Part shown: in pieces, positions 39,871-47,091 of the stretch | Position numbering within the stretch: position 1 is the stretch's first letter | Layout of the letters: each line of letters starts with the position of its first letter | Assembly (NCBI RefSeq): GCF_014649535.1 | Contig: NZ_BMTF01000004.1 | Location: 362,900-426,899, forward strand | From: Streptomyces gelaticus | GTDB taxonomy: Bacteria > Actinomycetota > Actinomycetes > Streptomycetales > Streptomycetaceae | Reading direction: 5' to 3' | DNA length: 64,000 nucleotides | Position numbers and translations under genes: made by a program | Notes under the pieces: model-generated | The model's input: only the letters and a program-made list of their open reading frames with translations | The model's database searches: none | Told to the model about the DNA's origin: nothing

Positions 39871-40410
39871 TCAGTGGCCGCCGACCGGCTTCACACAGCC
39901 CGTACCTTCGAGGTACTTGCCGTGCGCCTCGGCGGTGACCAGTCCGTTGACCATGCCGTCCAGGGAGCCCTCCACGCAGATCGCGCCGAGGTCGAGGACG
40001 AAGGTGTTGCGGTGCGGACCGAACGTGCCGGTGGTGATGGCGGCGGGGGCATAGCCCAGTTCGGTGAGGGCCGCCCGGATCCGGGGCTCGGTGGTCCTGC
40101 GGCCCTCCGCGATCCCGGCCAGACCGGCCTTGACCTTCTTCACCTCGGCTTCACCCCGGGCGCGGTCGGCCGGGGTCAGCTCGGCGGTGGACTGGAAGGC
40201 ATGGTTCTCCCGGTACTTCGAGGCGTCGCTGCCGTCGACCGGACCGCCGCCGGGGGAGGCGCCCCCGGGGGGCGGTGCGCTGCTCGCGCCGGGCCCCTCG
40301 GCCGCCGCCCCGGACCCGGCCCGCTCCGTGCCGCAGCCGACGAGGACGGGGACGAGGACGAGCGCCGCCGCTGCGGCGAGGACGCGGGTGGTACGGCCGG
40401 CAGAGGTCAT
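39871..40410 (-). CDS. Putative lipoprotein
   Basis: A 179-residue exported protein of unknown function. The signal is typical for lipoproteins: TSAGRTTR, a hydrophobic Ala/Val/Leu core, and the lipobox LVGC with the modified Cys at 26. A 40-residue Gly/Ser/Pro linker follows. The folded part (about 65-179) has LTPADRARGEAEVKKVKAGL, a helix, and LGYAPAAITTGTFGPHRNTFVLDLG, with two late cysteines that may form a disulfide. It starts at ATG 40410 and is transcribed 84 bp downstream of the next minus-strand gene. Confidence 0.75.
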   Translation of the reverse strand: MTSAGRTTRVLAAAAALVLVPVLVGCGTERAGSGAAAEGPGASSAPPPGGASPGGGPVDGSDASKYRENHAFQSTAELTPADRARGEAEVKKVKAGLAGIAEGRRTTEPRIRAALTELGYAPAAITTGTFGPHRNTFVLDLGAICVEGSLDGMVNGLVTAEAHGKYLEGTGCVKPVGGH

Positions 40411-40494
40411 GGGCCGAGTATGGGACAGACGCCGACCTGACGGGGCGCTGGTTTGCGAGGCGTCCGACCGGGTGGCGTACGAGGGCGGGCGCGT

Positions 40495-40953
40495 TCAGGT
40501 GCCGGCCGGTGCGCCGCGGTGGCACCGGGTGAAGCGGATCGCCACGGTGTCGCCGCCGATGACCACGAATCTGCCGCCCTCGCAGCGGATGACGGCCTCG
40601 CGCACCTGGCCGTTCTCGTTCCCACGCTCCTCGGTGCGGGTGACCGTCCAGCCGCCGTCGGGCGGCTGCGGCAGGGTCGGCACGGTGGCGAACTCCCACT
40701 GCCCCGACGGTACGCACCACTCGGGCAGCCTCGGCCAGGCGCCCGGTCCGACGCGCAGGGTCCCGTCGGAGGCGCAGGTCAGAAGCACCGACTGGCCGTC
40801 GGCCAGCAGGAATTCGACGGCCTCCGGCTCCCCCAGCCGTCCCTCCGGGCGGTAGAAGACACCGAGCACTCCGATGATCCGCGCGCCTCTGAGCCAGTCG
40901 GCCTTCCCCTGCCGCGGGACCCGCGGTGCGTCCTCTTCGTTCCCTGCCCTCAT
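40495..40953 (-). CDS. Conserved hypothetical protein
   Basis: A 152-residue soluble protein that I do not recognise. It is beta-rich by pattern, with LRGARIIGVLGVFYRPEG, a middle part with LLTCASDGTLRVGPGAWPRL, and a C-terminal half with WTVTRTEERGNENG and VIGGDTVAIRFTRCH. There is no signal peptide or membrane helix. ATG at 40953 is preceded by GGAAGGAAGTGG, which favours it over ATG 40980. It lies upstream of the lipoprotein gene on the same strand and may be co-transcribed with it. Confidence 0.65.
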   Translation of the reverse strand: MRAGNEEDAPRVPRQGKADWLRGARIIGVLGVFYRPEGRLGEPEAVEFLLADGQSVLLTCASDGTLRVGPGAWPRLPEWCVPSGQWEFATVPTLPQPPDGGWTVTRTEERGNENGQVREAVIRCEGGRFVVIGGDTVAIRFTRCHRGAPAGT

Positions 40954-41027
40954 GCGCCACTTCCTTCCCCAGGGGTTCACGCCCAGGGTCGCATCCTCCG
41001 GCCGCGGACGGCGGGGCGTCTCAAAGC

Positions 41028-41164
41028 CTGTCAGGTGACCTCAGATCGGAAAGCGAACGCTGTCCGGTGCGCGCGATTCCAAGGCGGAGGGCGTTGGCGA
41101 CCGACGACAACGCGGGAAGCGTGCGCGCCAGGGCGTGGTCGCCCGGTCGGAGGTCACCCGACAG
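41028..41164. repeat. 137-bp element bounded by 22-bp imperfect inverted repeats (MITE-like)
   Basis: The left end (41028-41049) begins CTGTCAGGTGACCTC and the right end (41143-41164) is its complement beginning CTGTCGGGTGACCTC on the other strand; the ends match at 19 of 22 positions. The interior has no coding frame I trust. The right end stops 5 bp from the methyltransferase stop codon. I see no target-site duplication. The arms are too far apart for an ordinary terminator. Confidence 0.5.
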
Positions 41165-41168
41165 ACCC

Positions 41169-41975
41169 TCAGGGGCCGGCGTCCGGTTTGCGGGCCTCGA
41201 TCAGGAACCGGGTGGTGTGGGCGACGAACGGCCCCTCGGTCTCGATCAGACGGTGCAGCTCCGCCAGTCGCGGCCGGTACTCCTCGACGGTGAAACCGGG
41301 AACCATCCAGATCACCTTGCGCAGGAAGTAGACGACGGCGCCGATGTCGAAGAACTCGGTGCGCAGGGTCTCGGCCCGCAGATCGACCACGTCCAGCCCG
41401 GCCGCCCCGGCCGCCGCCCGCGCCTGCTCGGGGTCGCGGGCGCCGCGCACCTCGGCGGGCTGCGGGCCGAGGAAGTACTCGACGAGCTCGAAGACGCTGG
41501 CCGGGCCGACCTGTTGCGAGAAGTACGTGCCGCCGGGGACGAGCACCCGCGCGATCTCCGTCCACCAGGTGGTCACCGGGTGCCGGCTGACCACCAGGTC
41601 GAAGGCGTTGTCGCCGAACGGCAGCGGCGGCTCGTCCGGGTCGGCGACCACGGCCGCACCGAGCGGGTGCAGGAGCGCGGTGGCGCGGGCGATGTTCGGC
41701 GGCCAGGACTCGGTGGCGACGGTGAGCGGGGGCAGCTTCGGTACGGAGGCGAGGACCTCGCCGCCGCCGGTCTGGATGTCGAGCGCGGCCCTGGCCCGCC
41801 CCATGCGGTCCGCCATGGCGCGGGCGTAGCCCCAGGAGGGGCGTTGTTCGGTGGCCCGGCCGTCGAGCCAGGAGAAGTCCCAGCCGTCGACGGAGACGGT
41901 GGCCGCCTCCGTGACGAGGGCTTCGAACCGTGCTCGTTCTGCTTCGGCCGCCGCTTCTTCGGGTGCTCCGGACAT
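41169..41975 (-). CDS. SAM-dependent class I methyltransferase
   Basis: A 268-residue methyltransferase fold. The AdoMet-binding region is ARAALDIQTGGGEVLAS (motif I at about 60-76), ATESWPPNIARA (motif II), DPDEPPLPFGDNAFDLVVSRHP (motif post-I to III, split), and the later segment VLVPGGTYFSQQVG. The C-terminal RLIETEGPFVAHTTRFLIEARK is typical of a group of small-molecule methyltransferases of unknown substrate. It begins at ATG 41975 and ends beside an element with inverted repeats. The next minus-strand gene upstream is the prepilin peptidase, 101 bp away. Confidence 0.87.
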   Translation of the reverse strand: MSGAPEEAAAEAERARFEALVTEAATVSVDGWDFSWLDGRATEQRPSWGYARAMADRMGRARAALDIQTGGGEVLASVPKLPPLTVATESWPPNIARATALLHPLGAAVVADPDEPPLPFGDNAFDLVVSRHPVTTWWTEIARVLVPGGTYFSQQVGPASVFELVEYFLGPQPAEVRGARDPEQARAAAGAAGLDVVDLRAETLRTEFFDIGAVVYFLRKVIWMVPGFTVEEYRPRLAELHRLIETEGPFVAHTTRFLIEARKPDAGP

Positions 41976-42076
41976 GCGGGCATGGTGTCAGCCGGGCGCC
42001 GGGCGACGCGACCGGATTGCGGCGGGGCCGGGGATTACGGGACAGCCCTTACGGCGGGGTCAGGTCTTACGGCGGG

Positions 42077-42874
42077 TCAGGCGGTCAGTGCACCGAGCAG
42101 CATGCCCAGCAGCGCTCCCGTGATCATGAACGGGCCGAACGGGATGCCGGTCTTGCGCCCGGCCCGCTTCAGGACCATCAGCCCGAACCCGTACGCCGCA
42201 CCGAGCAGGAACCCGGCGAAGCCCCCGGCGAACACCACGGCCCAGCCGTACCAGCCGAGGGCCATGCCCAGCGACAGGGCGAGCTTGACGTCCCCGAAGC
42301 CCATTCCGTTCGGGTTGATGAGGAAGAGCAGGAAGTAGAAGCCGCCGAGGGCGGTTCCGCCGAGGAGTGCGGACAGCCAGGATCCGGCGTGCTCGGGGAG
42401 CAGCGCGGCGGCGCCGAGGAGTACGGCGAGGGCCCCGGCGGCGGGCAGGGTCAGCCGGTCGGGCAGCCGGTGGACGCGGCGGTCGACGGTCGCCAGGAGT
42501 ACGGCGACGGGGGCCAGCAGCAGCCAGACGGCCAGTTCGGGGCGGAGCCCGGTGGCCGCCGCGAGGACCGCGCAGGAGAGCGCGGTGACGACGGGGACGA
42601 GGACGCCGGGGGCGTAGCGCGCGGCGGGCGGCGTGCGGTCCGTCCCGTCGCCCCGGTCTCCCGGCGCGTCTCCCGGGGTGGTGCTCACCGGCACCGCCGC
42701 GCACTGGGCGCACCGGGTGGAGCCGAGCCAGCCGCGGGCGGCCCCGGTCAGGGCGTGGCCCTCGGGGCAGGCGTCGCGCCAGGGGTTCTCCGGTTCCACG
42801 GAGAACCGGTAGGCGGCGCGCGGGACCAGCAGTCCGGCGGCTGCGCCCCAGAGTGCGGCGAGCACTGTCAGCAT
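42077..42874 (-). CDS. Prepilin peptidase (A24 family)
   Basis: A 265-residue membrane aspartic protease of the PilD/TadV class that cleaves prepilins after Gly. The two catalytic Asp residues are visible in ATVDRRVHRLPDRLT and in the GxGD motif GMGFGDVKLALSLG. An N-terminal soluble loop has Cys residues in a CPEGH ... CAQC arrangement, like the zinc-binding loop of full-length PilD, although no N-methylation motif is clear. About seven to eight helices are present. No pilus ATPase or secretin gene is seen in the window, but two genes encoding internal pilin-type motifs lie 4-10 kb away. ATG at 42874 is chosen for position of the first helix. Confidence 0.88.
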   Translation of the reverse strand: MLTVLAALWGAAAGLLVPRAAYRFSVEPENPWRDACPEGHALTGAARGWLGSTRCAQCAAVPVSTTPGDAPGDRGDGTDRTPPAARYAPGVLVPVVTALSCAVLAAATGLRPELAVWLLLAPVAVLLATVDRRVHRLPDRLTLPAAGALAVLLGAAALLPEHAGSWLSALLGGTALGGFYFLLFLINPNGMGFGDVKLALSLGMALGWYGWAVVFAGGFAGFLLGAAYGFGLMVLKRAGRKTGIPFGPFMITGALLGMLLGALTA

Positions 42875-42919
42875 GGCGTCCACGGAGCCGACCCTAGGCG
42901 GGCCCCGGCGCACGGGTCA

Positions 42920-42935
42920 TGGGTCCTGGGGCCCA
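42920..42935. promoter_or_regulatory. 16-bp GGGCCCA motif between the prepilin peptidase and DUF192 genes
   Basis: TGGGTCC-TG-GGGCCCA, an inverted repeat with one mismatch, sits midway between two divergent starts (46 bp from each). The same form occurs at 46983, 53494 and 54312. Confidence 0.6.
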
Positions 42936-42981
42936 CTGCCACCGGTTCCGGACCCAGTGGCCGTCACCTGGCGCTACCTTC

Positions 42982-43371
42982 ATGGCCATGGCTCAATGGC
43001 GCAATGGCAACGGCACGTTGACGGTCACCGACGGACAGGGTGGGCAGGGGGAGGAGATACCGCTGCGGATCGCGGCCTCGTACCGGGCCCGGAGCCGCGG
43101 GCTGCTCGGGCAGGACGGGATCGACGGTGCCCTGCTGATCACCCCGTGCGGGAGTGTGCACAGTTTCCGGATGCGGTTCACCATCGATGTGGCGTATCTG
43201 GACCGGAAGTTCAAGGTCGTGGCGGTCCACACGATGAAGCCCGGCCGGCTGGGCATGCCCCGGCTGCGGGCCCGGCACGTGGTCGAGGCGGAGGCCGGGA
43301 CGATGGAGAAGTGGGGGATCCGGCCGGGGGTCCGGGTGACGGTCGTCCAGAGCGGGGCCGACCCGAAGTGA
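42982..43371 (+). CDS. DUF192 family protein
   Basis: A 129-residue small protein with the DUF192 fold. Diagnostic motifs are RIAASYRARSRGLLGQD (R-GLL), LLITPCGSVHSFRMRFTIDVAYLD split over 52-75 with the MRFTID core, and the C-terminal MEKWGIRPGVRV. No signal peptide is present, unlike many exported members. Function is unknown. DUF192 genes are often found in Tad/Flp pilus loci of actinobacteria, as I recall, so the divergent arrangement with a prepilin peptidase is meaningful. ATG at 42982 and ATG at 42988 are both possible. Confidence 0.88.
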   Translation: MAMAQWRNGNGTLTVTDGQGGQGEEIPLRIAASYRARSRGLLGQDGIDGALLITPCGSVHSFRMRFTIDVAYLDRKFKVVAVHTMKPGRLGMPRLRARHVVEAEAGTMEKWGIRPGVRVTVVQSGADPK

Positions 43372-43375
43372 GCGG

Positions 43376-43398
43376 ACGGCCGCACGCCGTGCGGCCGT
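43376..43398. terminator. Hairpin between DUF192 and XRE-cupin genes
   Basis: A 10-bp perfect stem (ACGGCCGCAC and complement) with loop GCC immediately follows the DUF192 stop. The convergent regulator gene ends at 43501. Confidence 0.7.
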
Positions 43399-43500
43399 TC
43401 ACCGCAGTGCGAGCGGCCCGGCCAGAGGCGTACGCGGCGAGCGGCAGGGGCGAGCGGCTCCGGCCCGGGCGGGCCGGACGCCGGGTTCGGCCGTGACCCG

Positions 43501-44085
43501 CTACGGCCGGAGCTTCGTGCGGGACAGCGGCAGGGCGGGCGCGATGGACCAGAGGACCTCGGCCTCGTCCTCGCCGGGGTTGTCCCAGGCGTGCGCCGCC
43601 CGCGCCGAGAACGTCGTCGAGTCCCCGGCCTCCAGGAACCTGGGCTCGCCGTCCACGCTCAGCCGCAGTGTGCCGCGGACCATGTAGGCGAAGACGGTCT
43701 CGGCCTCCAGGCTGTACGCGCCGCCGGAGCCGCCGCCGGGCCGCAGGATCGTCCGCATGACCTGGACGTGCCGTTCCTCGGCGGGCGTGAGGAGGAACTC
43801 CTCGATGCCGTGCCCGCCCATCTCCAGCTTGGCGCCCACCCCGCCCTTGACGACGTCCTGGTCCGGATAGTCGAACAGCGTGGCGATGCCGGTGCCCAGG
43901 GCCTCGCAGATCCGGATCAGGGTCGGGACGGAGACCGAGGTCTTGCCGCGCTCGGCGAGGCTGACGAACCCCTTGGTCACGCCTGCCGCTTCGGCGACCT
44001 GAGCGAGCGTCAGCCGCTGCGCACGGCGGAGCTCACGCAGCCGCGGACCGATCGTGGACATGTGGCTGTCAGGGGCTTCGGACAT
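43501..44085 (-). CDS. XRE-cupin transcriptional regulator
   Basis: A 194-residue repressor. An HTH_3 domain occupies about residues 12-68 (RLRELRRAQRLTLAQVAEAAG, then VTKGFVSLAERGKTSVSVPT), and a C-terminal cupin lies at about 110-185 (ETVFAYMVRGTLRLSVDGEP and HAWDNPGEDEAEVLW), which usually senses a small ligand. It is divergent from an alcohol dehydrogenase and permease operon, with a large nested palindrome between them. In PuuR/SutR-type systems this layout means control of uptake and oxidation of an amine, amino acid or alcohol. ATG at 44085 is chosen; ATG at 44061 is possible. Confidence 0.9.
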   Translation of the reverse strand: MSEAPDSHMSTIGPRLRELRRAQRLTLAQVAEAAGVTKGFVSLAERGKTSVSVPTLIRICEALGTGIATLFDYPDQDVVKGGVGAKLEMGGHGIEEFLLTPAEERHVQVMRTILRPGGGSGGAYSLEAETVFAYMVRGTLRLSVDGEPRFLEAGDSTTFSARAAHAWDNPGEDEAEVLWSIAPALPLSRTKLRP

Positions 44086-44176
44086 GGCGAACACGCTACC
44101 TGTCGGGGACGTCACGTTCGGTGGCCGGGGGAAAACGCAGGTCAAAAGGGTTACCAGAAGGGTCTTTACCCATCGA

Positions 44177-44219
44177 GTTTAGTGCTGTAAAACTTGACGA
44201 AAGTTTAATGGCACTAAAC
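44177..44219. promoter_or_regulatory. Nested palindromic operator between the XRE-cupin gene and the ADH operon
   Basis: Outer arms GTTTAGTGC (44177-44185) and GCACTAAAC (44211-44219) are perfectly complementary. Inside them lies AAACTT-GACGA-AAGTTT (44190-44206). The 43-bp block is strikingly AT-rich for this genome, so it stands out as the operator and promoter of one or both divergent transcripts. Confidence 0.7.
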
Positions 44220-44322
44220 AAGGGGTGCTGGACAAGGCACCCCCGGCGGGCCGCCGTGCCGCCCTTCACCGACCGTGCCGCCCTTCCCCCTGACCGTTCC
44301 GCACCACCCGAGGAGTAAGCCG

Positions 44323-45471
44323 ATGAGCTCCCCGTCCTTCCAAGAGAGCACCGCGCGCACCGTGCGCGGCGTCGTCTTCCGCTCCCCGGGCCAGGAGGTG
44401 GCCGTCACCGACGTCACCCTGGCCCCGCCCGGTCCCGGCGAGGTCGAGGTCGCCGTGGCGGCGGCCGGCGTCTGCCACTCCGACCTCCATGTTCTGCGCG
44501 GCGAGTGGGACCACCCCACCCCGGTCGTGATGGGGCACGAGGGCTCCGGCGTGGTCACCGCGCTCGGCGACGGCGTCACCGGCCTGGAGGTCGGCGACCA
44601 TGTCGTCCTGTCCTGGGTCCCCTCCTGCGGCACCTGCCGCTTCTGCCTGGCCGGACGCCCCGCCGCGTGCAGTCTGGTCGCCGAGGTCGTGGCGCCCGGC
44701 GGGGTGCTGTACGACGGCACCAGCCGGCTCTCGGTCGGCGGCGAGAAGGCCCACCACTACCTGGGCGTCTCCTCGTTCGCCGAGCGCGTCGTGGTCCCCG
44801 CCTCGGGCGCGGTCAAGGTGCGCGAGGACGCGCCCCTCGATGTCATCGCCCTGGTCGGCTGCGCCATCGCCACCGGCGTGGGCGCGGTCCGCAACACGGC
44901 GGGCGTCGAGGCCGGGGCCACCGTCGCCGTCATCGGCTGCGGCGGCGTGGGCCTGTCCTGCGTACAGGGCGCCAGGCTGGCGAGGGCAGGCCGCATCGTC
45001 GCCGTCGACGTCGTCCCGGAGAAGCTGGAGCTGGCCCGTCGGCTCGGCGCGACGGACGCGGTCGACGCGCGTGACGGCGATGTCGTCGAGGCCCTGCGCG
45101 CCCTGGTCCCCGAAGGGCTGGACTACGTCTTCGACGCCATCGGCAAGATCGAGACCACCGAGCAGTCCATCGCGGCGCTCGGCCAGGGCGGCGCCGCCGT
45201 CATCGTCGGTCTCCCGCCGGCCGGCCGCACCGCGCGCTTCGACCCGCTCGCACTCGCCGAGGCCGATCAGCGCATCCTCGGCTCCAACTACGGCTCGGTC
45301 GACGCCGCCCGCGACATCCCGGCCCTGGTGGACCTCGTCGTGTCGGGCGAGCTCGACGTGGAATCGATGATCTCGGCACGGCGTCCGCTGGACGATGCGG
45401 CCGACGCGCTGGCCGACCTCGCCGCCGGCCACGCCCTGCGCCAGCTGCTGACGATGGAGGACCGGACATGA
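44323..45471 (+). CDS. Zinc-dependent alcohol dehydrogenase
   Basis: A 382-residue medium-chain dehydrogenase. The catalytic zinc ligands are in AAAGVCHSDLHVLRG (Cys) and VVMGHEGSGVV (His, Glu). The structural-zinc cysteines cluster in SCGTCRFCLAGRPAAC. The NAD-binding loop is VAVIGCGGVGLSCVQGA. It resembles class III-like and Rxyl_3153-type alcohol dehydrogenases. ATG at 44323 follows GAGGAGTAAG. Its stop overlaps the start of the permease (ATGA), so uptake and oxidation are coupled. Control is probably by the divergent XRE-cupin repressor. The substrate is unknown. Confidence 0.93.
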   Translation: MSSPSFQESTARTVRGVVFRSPGQEVAVTDVTLAPPGPGEVEVAVAAAGVCHSDLHVLRGEWDHPTPVVMGHEGSGVVTALGDGVTGLEVGDHVVLSWVPSCGTCRFCLAGRPAACSLVAEVVAPGGVLYDGTSRLSVGGEKAHHYLGVSSFAERVVVPASGAVKVREDAPLDVIALVGCAIATGVGAVRNTAGVEAGATVAVIGCGGVGLSCVQGARLARAGRIVAVDVVPEKLELARRLGATDAVDARDGDVVEALRALVPEGLDYVFDAIGKIETTEQSIAALGQGGAAVIVGLPPAGRTARFDPLALAEADQRILGSNYGSVDAARDIPALVDLVVSGELDVESMISARRPLDDAADALADLAAGHALRQLLTMEDRT

Positions 45472-46898
45472 GCACCGCCGGAAAGCAGTCCACCGCGGCG
45501 AAGCCGGCCGACGGCCTGGCCCACCGCTCCGTCTCCACCTTCGAGGTCGGCGCGCAGAGCGTCGCGAACGTCGCGCCCAGCGCCGTCATCGCGTTCGCCC
45601 CCGCCAGCATGGCGGCGTCCGCGGGCAACGGCGCCTGGTTCTCCTTCTTCCTGGCCATGGCCGCCGTGCTCGCCATCGCGTACTGCATCTGTGTCTTCGC
45701 CCGCAGGCGTGCCGGTGTCGGTTCGCTGTACGCCTTCTCCCGGCTCTCGCTCGGGGCGCCCGGCTCGTTCGTCACCGGCTGGGCACTGCTCATCGGTGCG
45801 GTGTGCATCGGCTCGGGTTCGCTCGCCGGTGCCGGCTACTACACGGCGCGCGCCCTCGACCAGATCGGCATCGGGCTCTTCACCGGAATCCCCGGCCAGA
45901 TCCTGCTCGATGTGGTGCTGGCCGCCGTGGCGATCCGGCTGACGATCGCCAGTGTGCGGACCGCGGCGCGGGTCGCCTCCGTACTGGAGGTCGTCTCGAT
46001 CGTTCTGATCGTCGTCGTCCTGCTCCCCGCCTTCTTCAAGAGCGGGAACATCATCGACACCGAGCAGCTGAGTCTGAGCGGCTCCACCCTCGACGGCGTC
46101 GTCTTCGCCGTGGTGCTGGGTGTGCTCGGCTTCGTCGGATTCGAGGGCGCCGCGTCGCTGGGCGCCGAGGCCAGCGACCCGTACCGGGCGATTCCCCGCT
46201 CGGTGATGGGCAGCGCGGTACTGGCCGGTGTGCTGTACATGTTCGCCACGTACGCGCAGGTCGCCGGGTTCGGCGGGGCGGACGCCCTGGCGAGGAGCAC
46301 CGACCCGATGGACGAACTGGCGGAGTTGTCCGGCCTCGGCTTCCTCAAGTTCTTCCTGCACGCGGGCTTCGCGGCGTCGTTCGTGGCCGTGGTGATGGCC
46401 TGCATCACCGTCGCCGCCCGGCTGCTGTTCGGCATGGCGAAGGAGGGCGTGATGCCGGCCCGGCTCGGTGTCGCCCACCCCCGTCACCGGACCCCGTCCG
46501 CGGCCATCCGGGCCGTCGCCCCCTTCGTCGCCCTCCCCGCGGTACTGGTGGTCGGCGCCGGAACCGAGCCGCTGAACGCGACGACGTACATCGACACCAT
46601 CGGCGTCTTCGGCTACATGCTCAGCTACACCCTGGTGTGTCTGGCCGCGCCGCTGTTCGTACGCCGGATCGGGGCCCGTGGTCTGCTGCTCACCCGGGCC
46701 CTGGGGCTGATCGGCGCCGCCGCGATGGTCTACGTCTTCTACCGCAACCTGTGGCCCGCTCCGGCCTGGCCGCTGAACGTGCTGCCGTACGTGTTCGTCG
46801 GCGCGCTGGTCGTGGGCGTCGTCGGCTTCGCCGTACTGCGGGTCCGCAGGCCGGAAGTCGCCGAACGTGCGGGAACGTTCGCGGACGACCTGGACTGA
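45468..46898 (+). CDS. APC-superfamily amino acid/amine permease
   Basis: A 476-residue inner-membrane permease with about 12 helices. The N-terminus has STFEVGAQSVANVAPSAVIAF and the broken first helix typical of the family. The loop after helix 2 has RRRAGVGSLYAFSRLSLG, and the sixth-helix region is VLGFVGFEGAASLGAEA, with the following SDPYRAIPRSVMGS. It overlaps the alcohol dehydrogenase gene by 4 bp. The pair suggests import and oxidation of an amine- or hydroxyl-bearing compound. A hairpin at 46924-46966 ends the operon. Confidence 0.9.
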   Translation: MSTAGKQSTAAKPADGLAHRSVSTFEVGAQSVANVAPSAVIAFAPASMAASAGNGAWFSFFLAMAAVLAIAYCICVFARRRAGVGSLYAFSRLSLGAPGSFVTGWALLIGAVCIGSGSLAGAGYYTARALDQIGIGLFTGIPGQILLDVVLAAVAIRLTIASVRTAARVASVLEVVSIVLIVVVLLPAFFKSGNIIDTEQLSLSGSTLDGVVFAVVLGVLGFVGFEGAASLGAEASDPYRAIPRSVMGSAVLAGVLYMFATYAQVAGFGGADALARSTDPMDELAELSGLGFLKFFLHAGFAASFVAVVMACITVAARLLFGMAKEGVMPARLGVAHPRHRTPSAAIRAVAPFVALPAVLVVGAGTEPLNATTYIDTIGVFGYMLSYTLVCLAAPLFVRRIGARGLLLTRALGLIGAAAMVYVFYRNLWPAPAWPLNVLPYVFVGALVVGVVGFAVLRVRRPEVAERAGTFADDLD

Positions 46899-46923
46899 AC
46901 CGGCCGCATCCCGCCCTCTCCCC

Positions 46924-46966
46924 CGATGCCCCGTCCCTCCGCTCCTCGCGGCGGGGCGGGGCATCG
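46924..46966 (+). terminator. Hairpin after the permease
   Basis: A 13-bp stem, CGATGCCCCGTCC with its complement (one G-U-type mismatch), and a loop of about 17 nt, lies 26 bp after the permease stop. Confidence 0.7.
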
Positions 46967-46982
46967 CCGTTGGGCCCGACTT

Positions 46983-46998
46983 TGGGGCCAAGGGCCCA
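46983..46998. promoter_or_regulatory. 16-bp GGGCCCA motif upstream of the first pilin-like gene
   Basis: TGGGGCC-AA-GGGCCCA lies 93 bp upstream of GTG 47092, just beyond the preceding terminator. It has the same form as the sites at 42920, 53494 and 54312. Confidence 0.6.
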
Positions 46999-47091
46999 GG
47001 TCACCCGGCTCGCACACCCGTACGCTCACGTCGACCCGTAAGCACAACTGCGGGCACAGGCATGGCAAGTGGGCGTCGGGGAGGAAGAACC

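Noticed and set aside
45288..46991. A 567-codon open frame on the minus strand
   Set aside because: It is antisense to the alcohol dehydrogenase and permease and has low-complexity composition.
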